The notes beneath the pieces were generated by a model. It was not told the origin of the DNA. It did not search any database and saw only the letters and a program-made list of their open reading frames with translations. Source: Nostoc sp. 'Peltigera membranacea cyanobiont' N6 (lineage in GTDB: Bacteria > Cyanobacteriota > Cyanobacteriia > Cyanobacteriales > Nostocaceae). Taken from it: a DNA stretch of 64,000 bases. Position numbers and translations under genes: made by a program. Of the stretch, positions 1 through 7,701 are shown in pieces (the first letter of the stretch is position 1; each line of letters begins with the position of its first letter). The DNA lies in assembly GCF_002949735.1 (NCBI RefSeq), contig NZ_CP026681.1, positions 2,480,001-2,544,000 of the forward strand, read 5' to 3'.

Positions 1-155
1 GCGATCTGAGTCTCCAGTTGCCACAGTATCGTTGTACAAACAAATAGCTTGAAACGACCTACGGATTTTCTCAATCGCCGCCAAGGATGCTTTACTCCCC
101 CAAACCTCAGCATCGGTTTTGGCTTGCCAGTCAATCTCTTCTTCTCTTCTTTAGG
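1..155 (-). pseudogene. partial, probably frameshifted gene running off the left edge
   Basis: On the minus strand one frame reads like protein from about base 155 to the edge (it contains DWQAKTDAEVWG and AAIEKIRRSFQAICLY). It has no start codon after its upstream stop. The neighbouring frame upstream gives an Ala/Pro/Lys-rich stretch (AAPPAKVAPPKPKEEKK), so a one-base indel in the purine run near base 150 may have split one gene. I do not recognise the family. The plus-strand reading of this stretch (49-297) has no protein character. Weak call. Confidence 0.3.
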
Positions 156-425
156 TTTAGGTGGTGCAACCTTGGCAGGTGGGGCGGCTTGTGCTGCTTA
201 CTATGGTGATGATGGAAGTCCCTGGTGTGAAGATGGAGCAGCTATAGGGGTGCGATGGGACGATCGCTCCTATTCAAGCAAGGAAAGGTCTTGCTGATCC
301 CCGTGCCGCCAAAACAAAAAAAGAAGTTGGGGATATTTTCGAGACATAAATATTTCAGTTATTTGCATTAATTAAGTCAGATTTTCTCTAGTATAGGTGC
401 TTAATATTTGAGTAATCGCAGTCTG

Positions 426-548
426 GTATAAGTAAGTTGGTGCAATCAAACCAAACTGTGTAAATAAAAGTAGATAAGGCTCAAACTCTTTCTCCCCCTG
501 CCCCCTGCTTTATCCCAACAATAATTATTTACGCCAACTTACTTATAC
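426..548. repeat. MITE-like element with 15-bp inverted ends
   Basis: Perfect inverted arms GTATAAGTAAGTTGG (426-440) and CCAACTTACTTATAC (534-548) enclose about 93 bases including a pyrimidine-rich run. There is no coding capacity. Such small non-autonomous repeats are common between nostocalean genes. The rest of the 298-722 interval is AT-rich leader sequence with nothing else recognisable. Confidence 0.55.
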
Positions 549-613
549 ATAAGATAGCTAAAATAATTATTGTCTAAAATAGTTTGCTAAATACTTAAAT
601 AATTGTCATATTT

Positions 614-624
614 GGGGATATAAA
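614..624 (+). promoter_or_regulatory. GGGATATAAA element upstream of precursor 1
   Basis: GGGGATATAAA lies about 100 bases before the 723 start. Close relatives occur at similar distances before the peptide genes at 2859 (GGGACATAAA), 5090 (same word, inverted) and 9433 (GGGATATAAA). It may be a regulator site or a shared promoter -10 with a conserved GGGA; the sequence alone cannot tell which. Confidence 0.35.
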
Positions 625-722
625 AGGTTTAGTTTTGCTCTACTTAAAAGTTTCATAGCTGACTAAATAGCTTTTCTATCAATTACACTGTTTAGTATTC
701 TAGTTTTACCATTCAAAAAGAA

Positions 723-920
723 ATGAGTAATATTAAAATTTCTGATTTGCATTCTACTAATATTAATATATTTCAGAATTTGTCTGATAATGCTACTAAA
801 ACAGTCATGGGTGGAAGCTGGCTTAGTGACAGATTAGGCATTAATATCAAGATTGGTGCGCCTAAAGATGGAGTTTTTCCGATCGAGGATTTCACTATTT
901 GGGGCTGGAATATAATTTAG
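723..920 (+). CDS. RiPP precursor peptide 1 (double-glycine leader)
   Basis: 65 residues. The N-terminus MSNIKISDL matches the starts of the peptides at 5090, 9433 and 9712 (pattern M-S/A-x-I-x-I-x-D/E-x). The acidic/polar leader ends in VMGG at about residue 31, the usual cut site of C39 peptidases. The predicted core of about 34 residues begins SWLSD, is rich in Ile, Gly and Trp, has two Ser and one Thr, and has no Cys. This is the first peptide of the locus and is separated from the others by an inserted ISAzo13-family element. Inferred role: substrate of the 5371/6560 modifying pair and of the 13429 exporter. No strong ribosome-binding site is visible (only AAAAAGAA). Confidence 0.6.
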   Translation: MSNIKISDLHSTNINIFQNLSDNATKTVMGGSWLSDRLGINIKIGAPKDGVFPIEDFTIWGWNII

Positions 921-1056
921 TTCGCTCGTAGCAATGCGATCGCAACTGAGGGCTTTGCAACCAATAAAGAGTGAATAATGTCCTCTCAATTCTTCCTACT
1001 TTTCGCAGAGCGATCGCTAATTTGTTTTGACGAGGCTATGATGGTAGCTTACCCAT

Positions 1057-2650
1057 TAAGGGACTTCCAAAGAATAAATTATTCCAAGAAAAACAAGAAA
1101 CAGGTTTTCTCAAGAATGATAATCATTTTAAGGGGGGAGAAAAGGTGTTGCCGAGGGCAACACCTTTTCTCCCCCTCATCTATGCATGAAGAATCTATAC
1201 ACTTCTCATCTATTTTGAAGTTAAACAGTGTAGGATTAGTATGTTTTGTAGCTAAATAAATGCTGTTATTAAAATCAAATAACTTTTGTTTTACTACAAC
1301 AAATATCAATAAACCAATTACCTAAATTTGGGAAAAGTTCATGGGTAGAATCGGTTAGCCGCTCAATCTGTTTTTCAATTTGAGCCATAGCTTTTTTTGT
1401 AAGCTTGACCCCATTCTCATAAGTTTTGTGTACTAACTTAACGACTGGATGTTTCCCGTTCCATGTCATAGTGCTGGCAAAATTTAGAGCCGTTTCTAGT
1501 TCATTTAAAATGCTACCATTCCAGTGATTTTCTAGTACTGCCCACGTCCTTTCTATTGGGTTATATTTACTATGATAGGGCGGATAATAAGCTAAACGTA
1601 TATTTACTTGATGTTTTTGAGCAAACTCTACTATACGTTTCATAAATTGAGTACGCCGTGAGCTATTCTGTGGCCCATTATCTTGATTGAGAAGTAAGGT
1701 TTGAATATCGGAAAAACGATGCTTTTGTTCTAACCAAAAATCTTCTAAAATATCAACAATAAAATCGCTTGTAACTTTCGATTCTGTAAAGTACAAAAAT
1801 AGCTCATCAAGCTCTGGAAGAAAGATACCATAAGGAGTTACAGTTGTTTTTGGATTATAATCATGGTCATCAGCTTTCGCTCCGTCCCGGCTTTTACCCC
1901 CTCGATCAAATGAGCCAATCTTAACGCGGGCTTTTCCGTCCATACTTAGACGTAAAACACTCTTATCTTCCGAAGCATCAATATTAACTATGTCTAATTG
2001 CTCAAAGATTGCATCGGTTTGCGGAATTTTTTTTGAGGTTGAACTTTCTTTACCCTTCTGAGCTTGTAACCTAAATTATTTAATTTTACTCGGATTGTTT
2101 CTGACGTATGTAACTTTTCATCACTATAACCATACTTTTCTATTAGTTGCTTTCTGACTTCGGCAGCACTGAGTCTGGTATATAGTCTTTGACTTTTAAA
2201 ACTAGGGTCAGTTTGGCTTTGCGAATCCACTATATTTTTTATATCTTCTAAAAGATTTGGCAAGTGTTCTTCTGCTTTATAACGCCCTTTGCCACTCATG
2301 TTATCAACACAAGTAATACCACTTTCTAATTCTCTCCTTCCTTTCCTAATAGGATCTCGATTCCATCCTAATTCTGATTGTGCAAGCCTTTGCCCTCCCA
2401 AACCTAAGCCCTGAACTGTCTGTGCCATAAATTTACGCTTTGCTGCACCTTTTAATTGAAATGCAGTTTCAATCAACAACTTTTTGAGAGAATCAGTTAA
2501 TACTATGGCCATTAGTTACCACACTGAAAAACAAGCGTCATTATTTAAATTACTACAAAAGGGGGGTGAAGGGGCTGCCCCTTCACCCCCCTTTAAAATG
2601 ATTATCATTATTGTTGGTGGTGGAATAGTTTATTTTATGGAAGTCCCTTA
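1057..2650 (-). mobile_element. ISAzo13-family insertion sequence
   Basis: Terminal inverted repeats start TAAGGGACTTCCA on the left (1057) and in reverse complement at the right (ending 2650). A second matched block ATGATAATCATTTTAA-GGGGGG lies inside each end (about 1115-1137 and 2591-2609). A strong hairpin lies just inside each end (about 1131-1177 and 2555-2594). The single transposase gene is on the minus strand. The element sits between precursor genes 1 and 2 and is probably a recent insertion into the peptide locus. No clear long target duplication is seen. Confidence 0.7.
1275..2512 (-). CDS. ISAzo13-family transposase in two overlapping frames
   Basis: The N-terminal part (2512 to about 2000; 172 residues in its own frame) is the helix-turn-helix half. 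The C-terminal part (222 residues from its first Met to 1275) is the DDE catalytic half, with LLLNQDNGPQNSS and YNPIERTW as the second acidic and Glu motifs. The halves are in different frames. The catalytic frame stays open upstream to an A8 run (coding strand; T8 at 2027-2034 on the plus strand), where a -1 slip gives continuous QKKIPQTDAIFEQLD. Either programmed frameshifting or a slippage mutation explains this. Family: Rhodopirellula-type transposase DDE domain. Confidence 0.8.
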
Positions 2651-2710
2651 TTAGGGAAGCCGTAACTGTTCCTTCTGCTTTCTGCCTCCTGCCTTCTTCA
2701 AAGCTTTTTA

Positions 2711-2735
2711 GGGACATAAAAGTTTTATTTATGTC
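2711..2735. promoter_or_regulatory. GACATAAA inverted repeat before precursor 2
   Basis: GACATAAA (2713-2720) and TTTATGTC (2728-2735) form a perfect 8-bp inverted repeat with a 7-base spacer, about 125 bases before the 2859 start. The same word is found upstream of other precursors, which suggests a common regulator site or promoter element. Confidence 0.35.
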
Positions 2736-2858
2736 TATTTTAAACTTCTAAAACAGAGAGTAATTAGCTTGGTTTTTTCCTAAGATGAGTAAATATTAGG
2801 CAATTAAACTGATAAAACAATTGTCTAAAAATCGTCAAAAAATAGGAGTAAAATCAAT

Positions 2859-3101
2859 ATGGAAGCCAAAGAAAGAAAGTATAACAGTCAAATTGAAATT
2901 AACGATTTGATTTATGGTGCTGTTCAAAACGCCGTGACCCGTCGGAACGAAGTTTTGGATTCAGAAGAAGCTTTGTCATCTATGTCTGATGAAGAAGCAA
3001 AAAGCGTTGCAGGTGGAGCATTAAAAGTGGATACCATAATACTTGGTAAGATTTTTATTCCTCCTATTACTATAGGACTCGTAGCAGTTGACTATATCTG
3101 A
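2859..3101 (+). CDS. RiPP precursor peptide 2 (second leader family)
   Basis: 80 residues with an AGGAG ribosome-binding site about 10 bases upstream. The leader contains SQIEINDLI, a basic RR, VLD, then SSMSDEEAKSVAGG (GG at about residues 52-53). It aligns well with the leader of the 3764 peptide and is longer than, and different from, the MSxIxI family. The core begins ALKVDTIILGKIF and continues as a hydrophobic stretch of about 27 residues with two Thr and no Cys. Expected to be cut after GG and exported by the C39 ABC system at 13429. It is first in a small array with the cysteine-rich protein at 3248 and the peptide at 3764. Confidence 0.65.
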   Translation: MEAKERKYNSQIEINDLIYGAVQNAVTRRNEVLDSEEALSSMSDEEAKSVAGGALKVDTIILGKIFIPPITIGLVAVDYI

Positions 3102-3125
3102 TTTGTGAAAATTTGCAGTATCTAA

Positions 3126-3165
3126 ATCCCTCACTTCGTAAAAACAAGTCAGGGATATAATTTTT
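3126..3165 (+). terminator. terminator-like hairpin after precursor 2
   Basis: ATCCCTCACTT (3126-3136) pairs with AAGTCAGGGAT (3146-3156) with one mismatch, followed by ATAATTTTT. It could terminate or attenuate transcription between the abundant precursor and the downstream cysteine-rich gene. Confidence 0.5.
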
Positions 3166-3247
3166 CACAAATGATTTAAGAATGGTATATCCAAATTCGA
3201 CAGAAAGCTCGTATTTATAAAGACTCTCTCCACTGGAGACTCAATTG

Positions 3248-3685
3248 ATGGAAGACATTGTTGTGGATAAAACTACACTTTGCCCCAGTGCTAGACCAGA
3301 ATCTGAAGATAGTGTTGTTTTCGGCATAATCAGTGGAACAGTTGCAGAACCACATGTAACTTATCTTAAGCAACCCATACCTATCACCGATGAACTGATA
3401 GCAAAAGCTAGTCCAGTTACACCTGCTGAAATTTTTCGCACAGCTGCACCTTGCGCGACTAAAGCTTGTCTGCATTTTGATGGAGAAGATTGTCGTCTAG
3501 CGAAACAAATTGCCGGAAAGTTAACCGCAGTTGCAGAGGAATTGCCTCCTTGTTCTATCCGTCGAGATTGTCGTTGGTGGAATCAAGAAGGCAAAGCAGC
3601 TTGTATGCGTTGTCCGCAAGTAATTACAGATAACTACAATCCATCTGAAGTAACAATTCAAGTGTCAAAATTAGCTGCGGGTTAA
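3248..3685 (+). CDS. small cysteine-rich protein of unknown function
   Basis: 145 residues; I chose the ATG at 3248 over the TTG three bases upstream. Eight cysteines fall mostly into two groups: APCATKACLHF with a third Cys after the GED, then PPCSIRRDC and AACMRCP. The spacing (C-x3-C-x7-C, then C-x5-C-x10-C-x2-C) suggests a metal or Fe-S site, but no family is certain. It lies between two double-glycine peptides with the same leader, so a role in that sub-cluster (maturation, immunity or redox) is an inference from position. The N-terminal third is acidic and low in Cys. No signal peptide or membrane segment. Confidence 0.6.
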   Translation: MEDIVVDKTTLCPSARPESEDSVVFGIISGTVAEPHVTYLKQPIPITDELIAKASPVTPAEIFRTAAPCATKACLHFDGEDCRLAKQIAGKLTAVAEELPPCSIRRDCRWWNQEGKAACMRCPQVITDNYNPSEVTIQVSKLAAG

Positions 3686-3763
3686 GTACAACTACGGTTT
3701 AGGTTTCTCAGGCAAAAACTTTTTCACAAAGATTTGATTAAGTAATCTCAGGAGATGTCTATT

Positions 3764-3970
3764 ATGTCAAGCGAAATGAATCAAAGATATACAAAAAGTC
3801 AAATTGAAATTACAGACTTGATTGCAGAGGCAGTTGTTCATGCATCTGCACGACGTAAGCAAGTTTTAGATGCACAAGAATCGCTGTCAGAGTTGTCTGA
3901 CGAAGAAGAAAAAGGCATTAATGGCGGTTCACTAATAAGAATCATTATCGGATTAATTTTTGTGGATTAA
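3764..3970 (+). CDS. RiPP precursor peptide 3 (second leader family)
   Basis: About 68 residues from the ATG at 3764. An AGGAG at 3750-3754 is correctly spaced for this start and too close to the in-frame ATG at 3755. The leader (KSQIEITDLI, RRKQVLD, ESLSELSDEEEKGINGG) is a clear paralogue of the 2859 leader. The core after GG is only about 13 residues, SLIRIIIGLIFVD: very hydrophobic, one Ser, no Thr, no Cys. Conserved leader plus divergent core is the pattern expected of a family sharing one processing and export machine. Confidence 0.65.
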   Translation: MSSEMNQRYTKSQIEITDLIAEAVVHASARRKQVLDAQESLSELSDEEEKGINGGSLIRIIIGLIFVD

Positions 3971-3986
3971 GTAAGGATATTTTTTC

Positions 3987-4351
3987 TTGCCTATAATTCC
4001 AGAAATAAATAGCCAATCAACTACTTCAATATTCCCACAAACGCCCAACTGTGTCGAGGTGGTTGCAGTTGGACTGCTCACGTTTTCTTTGACAAACGAG
4101 GTAACAATCCTTACTGCCATCATCGCGCCCTCACCCAGGAAAAAGGCGGTATTCGAGAGCGAGTATTTCTTCAACGTCGTGCAGATGGGAATCCCTTTGA
4201 TAATGGGGAGTTTGCTCTAATTGAGGAACCGATTAATATCCCTTGGCCAGAGAACGACCCACTTCATTTTACTGCTGACCACATTCAATGGCCAGAAGGT
4301 TGGGAAGAAGAACCAGAATTAGTATCATCTTTGGTTAGTTCCAACAATTAA
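3987..4351 (+). pseudogene. small Cys/His-containing protein, probably frameshifted
   Basis: The reading frame 4013-4351 is clearly protein-like (CRGGCSWTAHVFF, PYCHHRALTQEKGG, ending WEEEPELVSSLVSSNN) but has no start codon. A TTG at 3987, preceded by TAAGGAT, opens another frame (PIIPEINSQSTTSIFPQTPNC) that joins the first one exactly at the Cys if two bases (one TG of TGTG at 4050-4053) are removed. The parsimonious reading is a gene of about 120 residues with C-x3-C and CHH motifs, broken by a dinucleotide expansion. It directly follows precursor 3. Family unknown. Confidence 0.45.
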
Positions 4352-4373
4352 CAACTGTAAAATATCATTAGTT

Positions 4374-4550
4374 ATGAATAATATCTCTACTGATTCTCTC
4401 GCTTCTGAAAATATAACTGTTCCTGAGTCTCAAGTAACCCTATTACCTCGTTCAGCTTGGAATAGTCAGTTAGCTTATTTGAGAATTATTTTTCGGGCGA
4501 AGAAAGCTCTAGACCGCATTGAAAAAGAAGCAGGTGTGTGTAAATCATGA
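4374..4550 (+). CDS. 58-residue hypothetical protein
   Basis: ATG at 4374, 22 bases after the preceding broken gene; stop at 4548-4550. The N-terminal 27 residues are polar and Ser/Thr-rich, followed by WNSQLAYLRIIFRAKKALDRIEKEAG, a likely amphipathic helix, ending VCKS. A ten-codon frame (MSWEWFQDKM) starts on the overlapping ATGA at 4547 and may be the truncated start of a further gene. No family recognised. The position suggests it belongs to the transcript of the 2859-4351 genes. Confidence 0.4.
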   Translation: MNNISTDSLASENITVPESQVTLLPRSAWNSQLAYLRIIFRAKKALDRIEKEAGVCKS

Positions 4551-4579
4551 GTTGGGAATGGTTTCAGGATAAAATGTAA

Positions 4580-5089
4580 AAAATAAGCATATCTTTGGAA
4601 AAGTTAAAGCTGACTAGCTACAAAGAATAAAGCCTTCTAATGTTTCAGTCTAAATAATTATTATCTCTCAACCCTCGTTTAACATTGGGTTGATTTTTTA
4701 TAATTTACTCTTATGTCTGTTTTTAAGGAGGTGATAAATAAAAGGTGACATAAATATTTTAATTATTTCATCATAAATCAGTCGATTTTTGAGATTAACC
4801 GACTATTATGCTTCTGCTCAAACACTAGTACAGCACGGTGGAAGTAAGCAGACCATTGCTATGAAAATTCGGTGGATTCCAGGGCTTAAAAATGGTATGT
4901 GTATTTACGCCGCACGGTACTAGAGCCGCGTATATAGATAAAGTTTTAAATAAAACTGTATTATTTATGTCCCTTAAGCAGCAAGAAAAATATTGAAATA
5001 TATAGACCAAATAAGCAATTATAATAATGCAAGTATGTTACAGAAAACCCAATTTCAATAACATACACATTTACTTAGGAGTATCCACA
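4580..5089. other. intergenic region with repeated GACATAAA words
   Basis: No gene is supported here. GACATAAA occurs at 4747-4754 and, inverted, at 4964-4971 (reading AAGGGACATAAA on the minus strand, about 120 bases before the 5090 start). The rest is AT-rich. TTAGGAG just before 5090 is the ribosome-binding site of the next peptide. Confidence 0.4.
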
Positions 5090-5224
5090 ATGTCCAAAAT
5101 TACAATCTCTGATATTGCTATTAATCCAGACGATGAAAGCTTAGTTGATGAATTAACTGAACAACTAATTAATGGTATTTTCGGTGGATGGAGCATCACA
5201 ATTACCATTACAATTAAATTCTAA
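5090..5224 (+). CDS. RiPP precursor peptide 4, Ile-Thr repeat core
   Basis: 44 residues, with TTAGGAG 8 bases before the ATG deciding the start. The leader begins MSKITISDIAINPDDESL and ends LINGIFGG (residues 26-33). The 11-residue core is WSITITITIKF: every second position is Ser/Thr between Ile residues. It has no Cys, so lanthionine rings are impossible within the peptide. It is the last gene before the kinase/HopA1 pair (146 bases to 5371), making it the best candidate substrate: dehydration would give one Dha and three Dhb alternating with Ile. The leader belongs to the same family as 723, 9433 and 9712. Confidence 0.7.
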   Translation: MSKITISDIAINPDDESLVDELTEQLINGIFGGWSITITITIKF

Positions 5225-5370
5225 TAGAGTTGAAACAATTCGCTCTGTATTTTTGAGTTATTACCAATGTGAAGAGCAGCATAGGCTTTACAGATAAGTA
5301 AGTAGCAGCCCGTGCTGACTTTTTTTGTGAGTTGGCAAAAGAGGACTAGACCAATTATTGATTAATACCT

Positions 5371-6531
5371 ATGACATTTCTATTAAATTCTCATAATGTT
5401 TTTGATTATTTGGTTGAGCAGGGGTTATGTAATCAGTCTAAGCAACCTCCCAGCAATGTACAACCACTTATAGCCAAAAACTTTAATTTATTACTGACTT
5501 TTACAGGCGATCGCAAACTTCTAGTTAAGCAAGAACGACACAATCCAGAAGGGAAAGCATCTGGTGAATTTTTAATCGAGTGGCGAATTCAAGAGTTTCT
5601 CCAACAATTTCCCAACCTTGATAACTACCGCTCATTTTTACCAGAGGTATTGCATTTTGATGTCGAAAATTCCATTATTGTCTTTAGATATCTGGATGAT
5701 TATTGGGATTTAATGGATTTTTACACTAAGGAAAATAGCTTTCCTACAGAAATCGCTACGGCAATTGGTAATATTTTAGGGACTATCCATCGTGATACTT
5801 TCAATCACCAAGAATATCAGGAATTCTTTGCTAAAAATTCAGATAATTTAATGGCCGATCAAGTATCACATTTAGTTCGGAGATTAGAACGGGTTGAACC
5901 GGAAATTTTTGGTATAGTTCCTGCCGATGGGTTAAAGTTTTTTGCTCTATATCAACGTTATGATAGCTTGGGACAGGCGATCGCTCAATTGGGGAATGCT
6001 GTAACGCCCTCTTGTCTAACCCATAATGATTTGAAACTAAATAATATTCTCCTGTACAAAGATTGGCAAGATTCTAGTAACAATATTATCCGGCTAATTG
6101 ATTGGGAACGCTCGGCTTGGGGAGATCCAGCTTTTGATTTGGGAACACTTCTTGGCAGCTATGTACAAATATGGCTAAGTAGCTTGGTTATCAGTAATTC
6201 TTTGAGTATTGAAGAGTCTTTACGCTTGGCAATAACACCTTTAGAAGTACTTCAGCCTTCAATTGGTATATTAACCCAAGCTTATTTAAACACTTTTCCA
6301 GAAATTTTAGAACACCGCCCTGATTTCTTAGAACGGGTAGTACAATTTACGGGTTTTGCTTTGATTCAACAAATTCAGGCGATGATTCAATATCAAAAAT
6401 CTTTTGGCAATATGGGAATTGCTATGCTTCAGGTTGCTAAAACATTATTAAGCCGTCCTGTACAATCGATGCCAACAATTTTTGGTGCTGCTGCTGTTGA
6501 ATTAACTCGCATGAGTAATTCTGGTGTTTAA
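5371..6531 (+). CDS. APH-family kinase, putative RiPP Ser/Thr kinase
   Basis: 386 residues with a phosphotransferase (aminoglycoside/choline kinase) fold. Near residue 218 is the catalytic loop CLTHNDLKLNNILL (Brenner-type H-x-D...N), and near residue 242 is LIDWERSAWGDPAFDLG (metal-binding Asp and the following D-P-A-F-DL signature). It is cytosolic, without membrane segments. It is 28 bases upstream of a HopA1-family gene. That pairing is known from class V lanthipeptide and thioamitide clusters, where the kinase phosphorylates Ser/Thr of the precursor and the HopA1 protein eliminates phosphate. Inferred role: first step of dehydration of the adjacent precursors. A small-molecule kinase cannot be excluded by sequence alone. 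Confidence 0.7.
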   Translation: MTFLLNSHNVFDYLVEQGLCNQSKQPPSNVQPLIAKNFNLLLTFTGDRKLLVKQERHNPEGKASGEFLIEWRIQEFLQQFPNLDNYRSFLPEVLHFDVENSIIVFRYLDDYWDLMDFYTKENSFPTEIATAIGNILGTIHRDTFNHQEYQEFFAKNSDNLMADQVSHLVRRLERVEPEIFGIVPADGLKFFALYQRYDSLGQAIAQLGNAVTPSCLTHNDLKLNNILLYKDWQDSSNNIIRLIDWERSAWGDPAFDLGTLLGSYVQIWLSSLVISNSLSIEESLRLAITPLEVLQPSIGILTQAYLNTFPEILEHRPDFLERVVQFTGFALIQQIQAMIQYQKSFGNMGIAMLQVAKTLLSRPVQSMPTIFGAAAVELTRMSNSGV

Positions 6532-6559
6532 ATCATTTTGTTATTACTAAATAAATATT

Positions 6560-7675
6560 ATGCAATTACTAAATTCTCCTACAACTCAGCTAGATAATGG
6601 TTTAACTAGGCAATTACCGGATGTTCTGCAAGATATTGCTGAGAAAATTGAGATAAAATCTGATTTCTCCATTCACCATCCAAATTACAAACCCTTGAAA
6701 TTACCATCTGACGTAGTGGCTCGTTTTCAGAAAATGCCCAGTCAGATGCAGCAGAAGTATTTGAGTCTGCAACTACGAAGCTTTTTATACGGTATCTATT
6801 ACAACGGCTCTATGCAAAGTGCGCTAGCACTGGATGGCGAGGGAAATAGTTTACCCCTTGATTTGGAAAATAATACTATTTTGGGAGTAGATTTGAGTTT
6901 TTATGAGCGATTACATGAAAGTAATTCGGGAAAAGGCTATTTTGACCCTGGTTGGTCTATTTTGAGAGAAGAGATTGATGGTATTTTAGCAGTAAATAAG
7001 GGTGGTTTAAGACTATATATTCAGCGTGATAAACATCTTCAAGATGTAGATAAAGCTGCAATTTTGGGTGATTTTGTAGCTATCAAGCTGCCTAAAAATC
7101 GAGTACAAAATGGCTTTTATATAGCAGTTAGCAACGTGGGATTAAATTATATTGAAGATGCAGAGAATCAGTCTGTAACTGTGCGAATTTATTGCAATTT
7201 AAATCCTGAAGGTGCTGTTATAGTTATGGATAGTCTCACACAAAAATTGAATGAATTAGTAATTCCTTTCAGTTTTAAAGTTTTGTACAACCCTAAGGAA
7301 TACCAACGCTATGATTCAGGAGTACTTTACTTTGAGCGTAGAGACTATGAAGTAGTTCGGCAAGCTTTAAAAATTGTTTATCAAGAATATAAATCATATT
7401 TTAAACTAGAGATTCCCCTCTTCACCAAGCGATTAGCACCGGGGTTAGGTTTAGCAGAAGAACCAGACCAAAAATTTGCTATTCAGGAAAGTTTTGGGAT
7501 GAACCGTTGTCAAATTGTAGCGAATGGTTTACTGACAGCTTGGCATCAAGGAGGTAACTCAATAGAGGAACGGATGAAGGCCATCATTGAGCAATTTTCT
7601 TCTTTGGGAATTGAATTACAACGTTCATATGTTAATAGTAACTCGGAAGATATTTATCCAGTTTTAGATTTGTAA
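6560..7675 (+). CDS. HopA1-family protein, putative phospho-Ser/Thr lyase
   Basis: 371 residues. The region from about residue 60 to 360 matches the T3SS-effector HopA1-like family (LRSFLYGIYYNG; FYERLHESNSGKGYFDPGW; an N-KGGLRLYIQRDKHL stretch). Members in actinobacterial and cyanobacterial RiPP clusters act with an APH-fold kinase as a split dehydratase; the phosphothreonine-lyase-like activity is established for related pathways, not for this protein. Its start is 28 bases after the kinase stop, so the two are almost certainly co-transcribed. No export signal. Together they should convert Ser/Thr in the peptide cores to Dha/Dhb. No cyclase or decarboxylase gene is nearby. Confidence 0.75.
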   Translation: MQLLNSPTTQLDNGLTRQLPDVLQDIAEKIEIKSDFSIHHPNYKPLKLPSDVVARFQKMPSQMQQKYLSLQLRSFLYGIYYNGSMQSALALDGEGNSLPLDLENNTILGVDLSFYERLHESNSGKGYFDPGWSILREEIDGILAVNKGGLRLYIQRDKHLQDVDKAAILGDFVAIKLPKNRVQNGFYIAVSNVGLNYIEDAENQSVTVRIYCNLNPEGAVIVMDSLTQKLNELVIPFSFKVLYNPKEYQRYDSGVLYFERRDYEVVRQALKIVYQEYKSYFKLEIPLFTKRLAPGLGLAEEPDQKFAIQESFGMNRCQIVANGLLTAWHQGGNSIEERMKAIIEQFSSLGIELQRSYVNSNSEDIYPVLDL

Positions 7676-7701
7676 ATTTCTCATTCCAAAGGAGACTAAA
7701 A

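Noticed and set aside
49..297. 82-residue plus-strand frame at the left edge
   Set aside because: No family character; the minus strand of the same bases reads more like protein.
978..1259. frames around the left end of the ISAzo13-type element
   Set aside because: They run through the inverted repeat and hairpin; no ribosome-binding site or protein-like sequence.
5371..7675. class I-IV lanthipeptide synthetase
   Set aside because: No LanB, LanM, LanKC or LanC features, and precursors contain no Cys.
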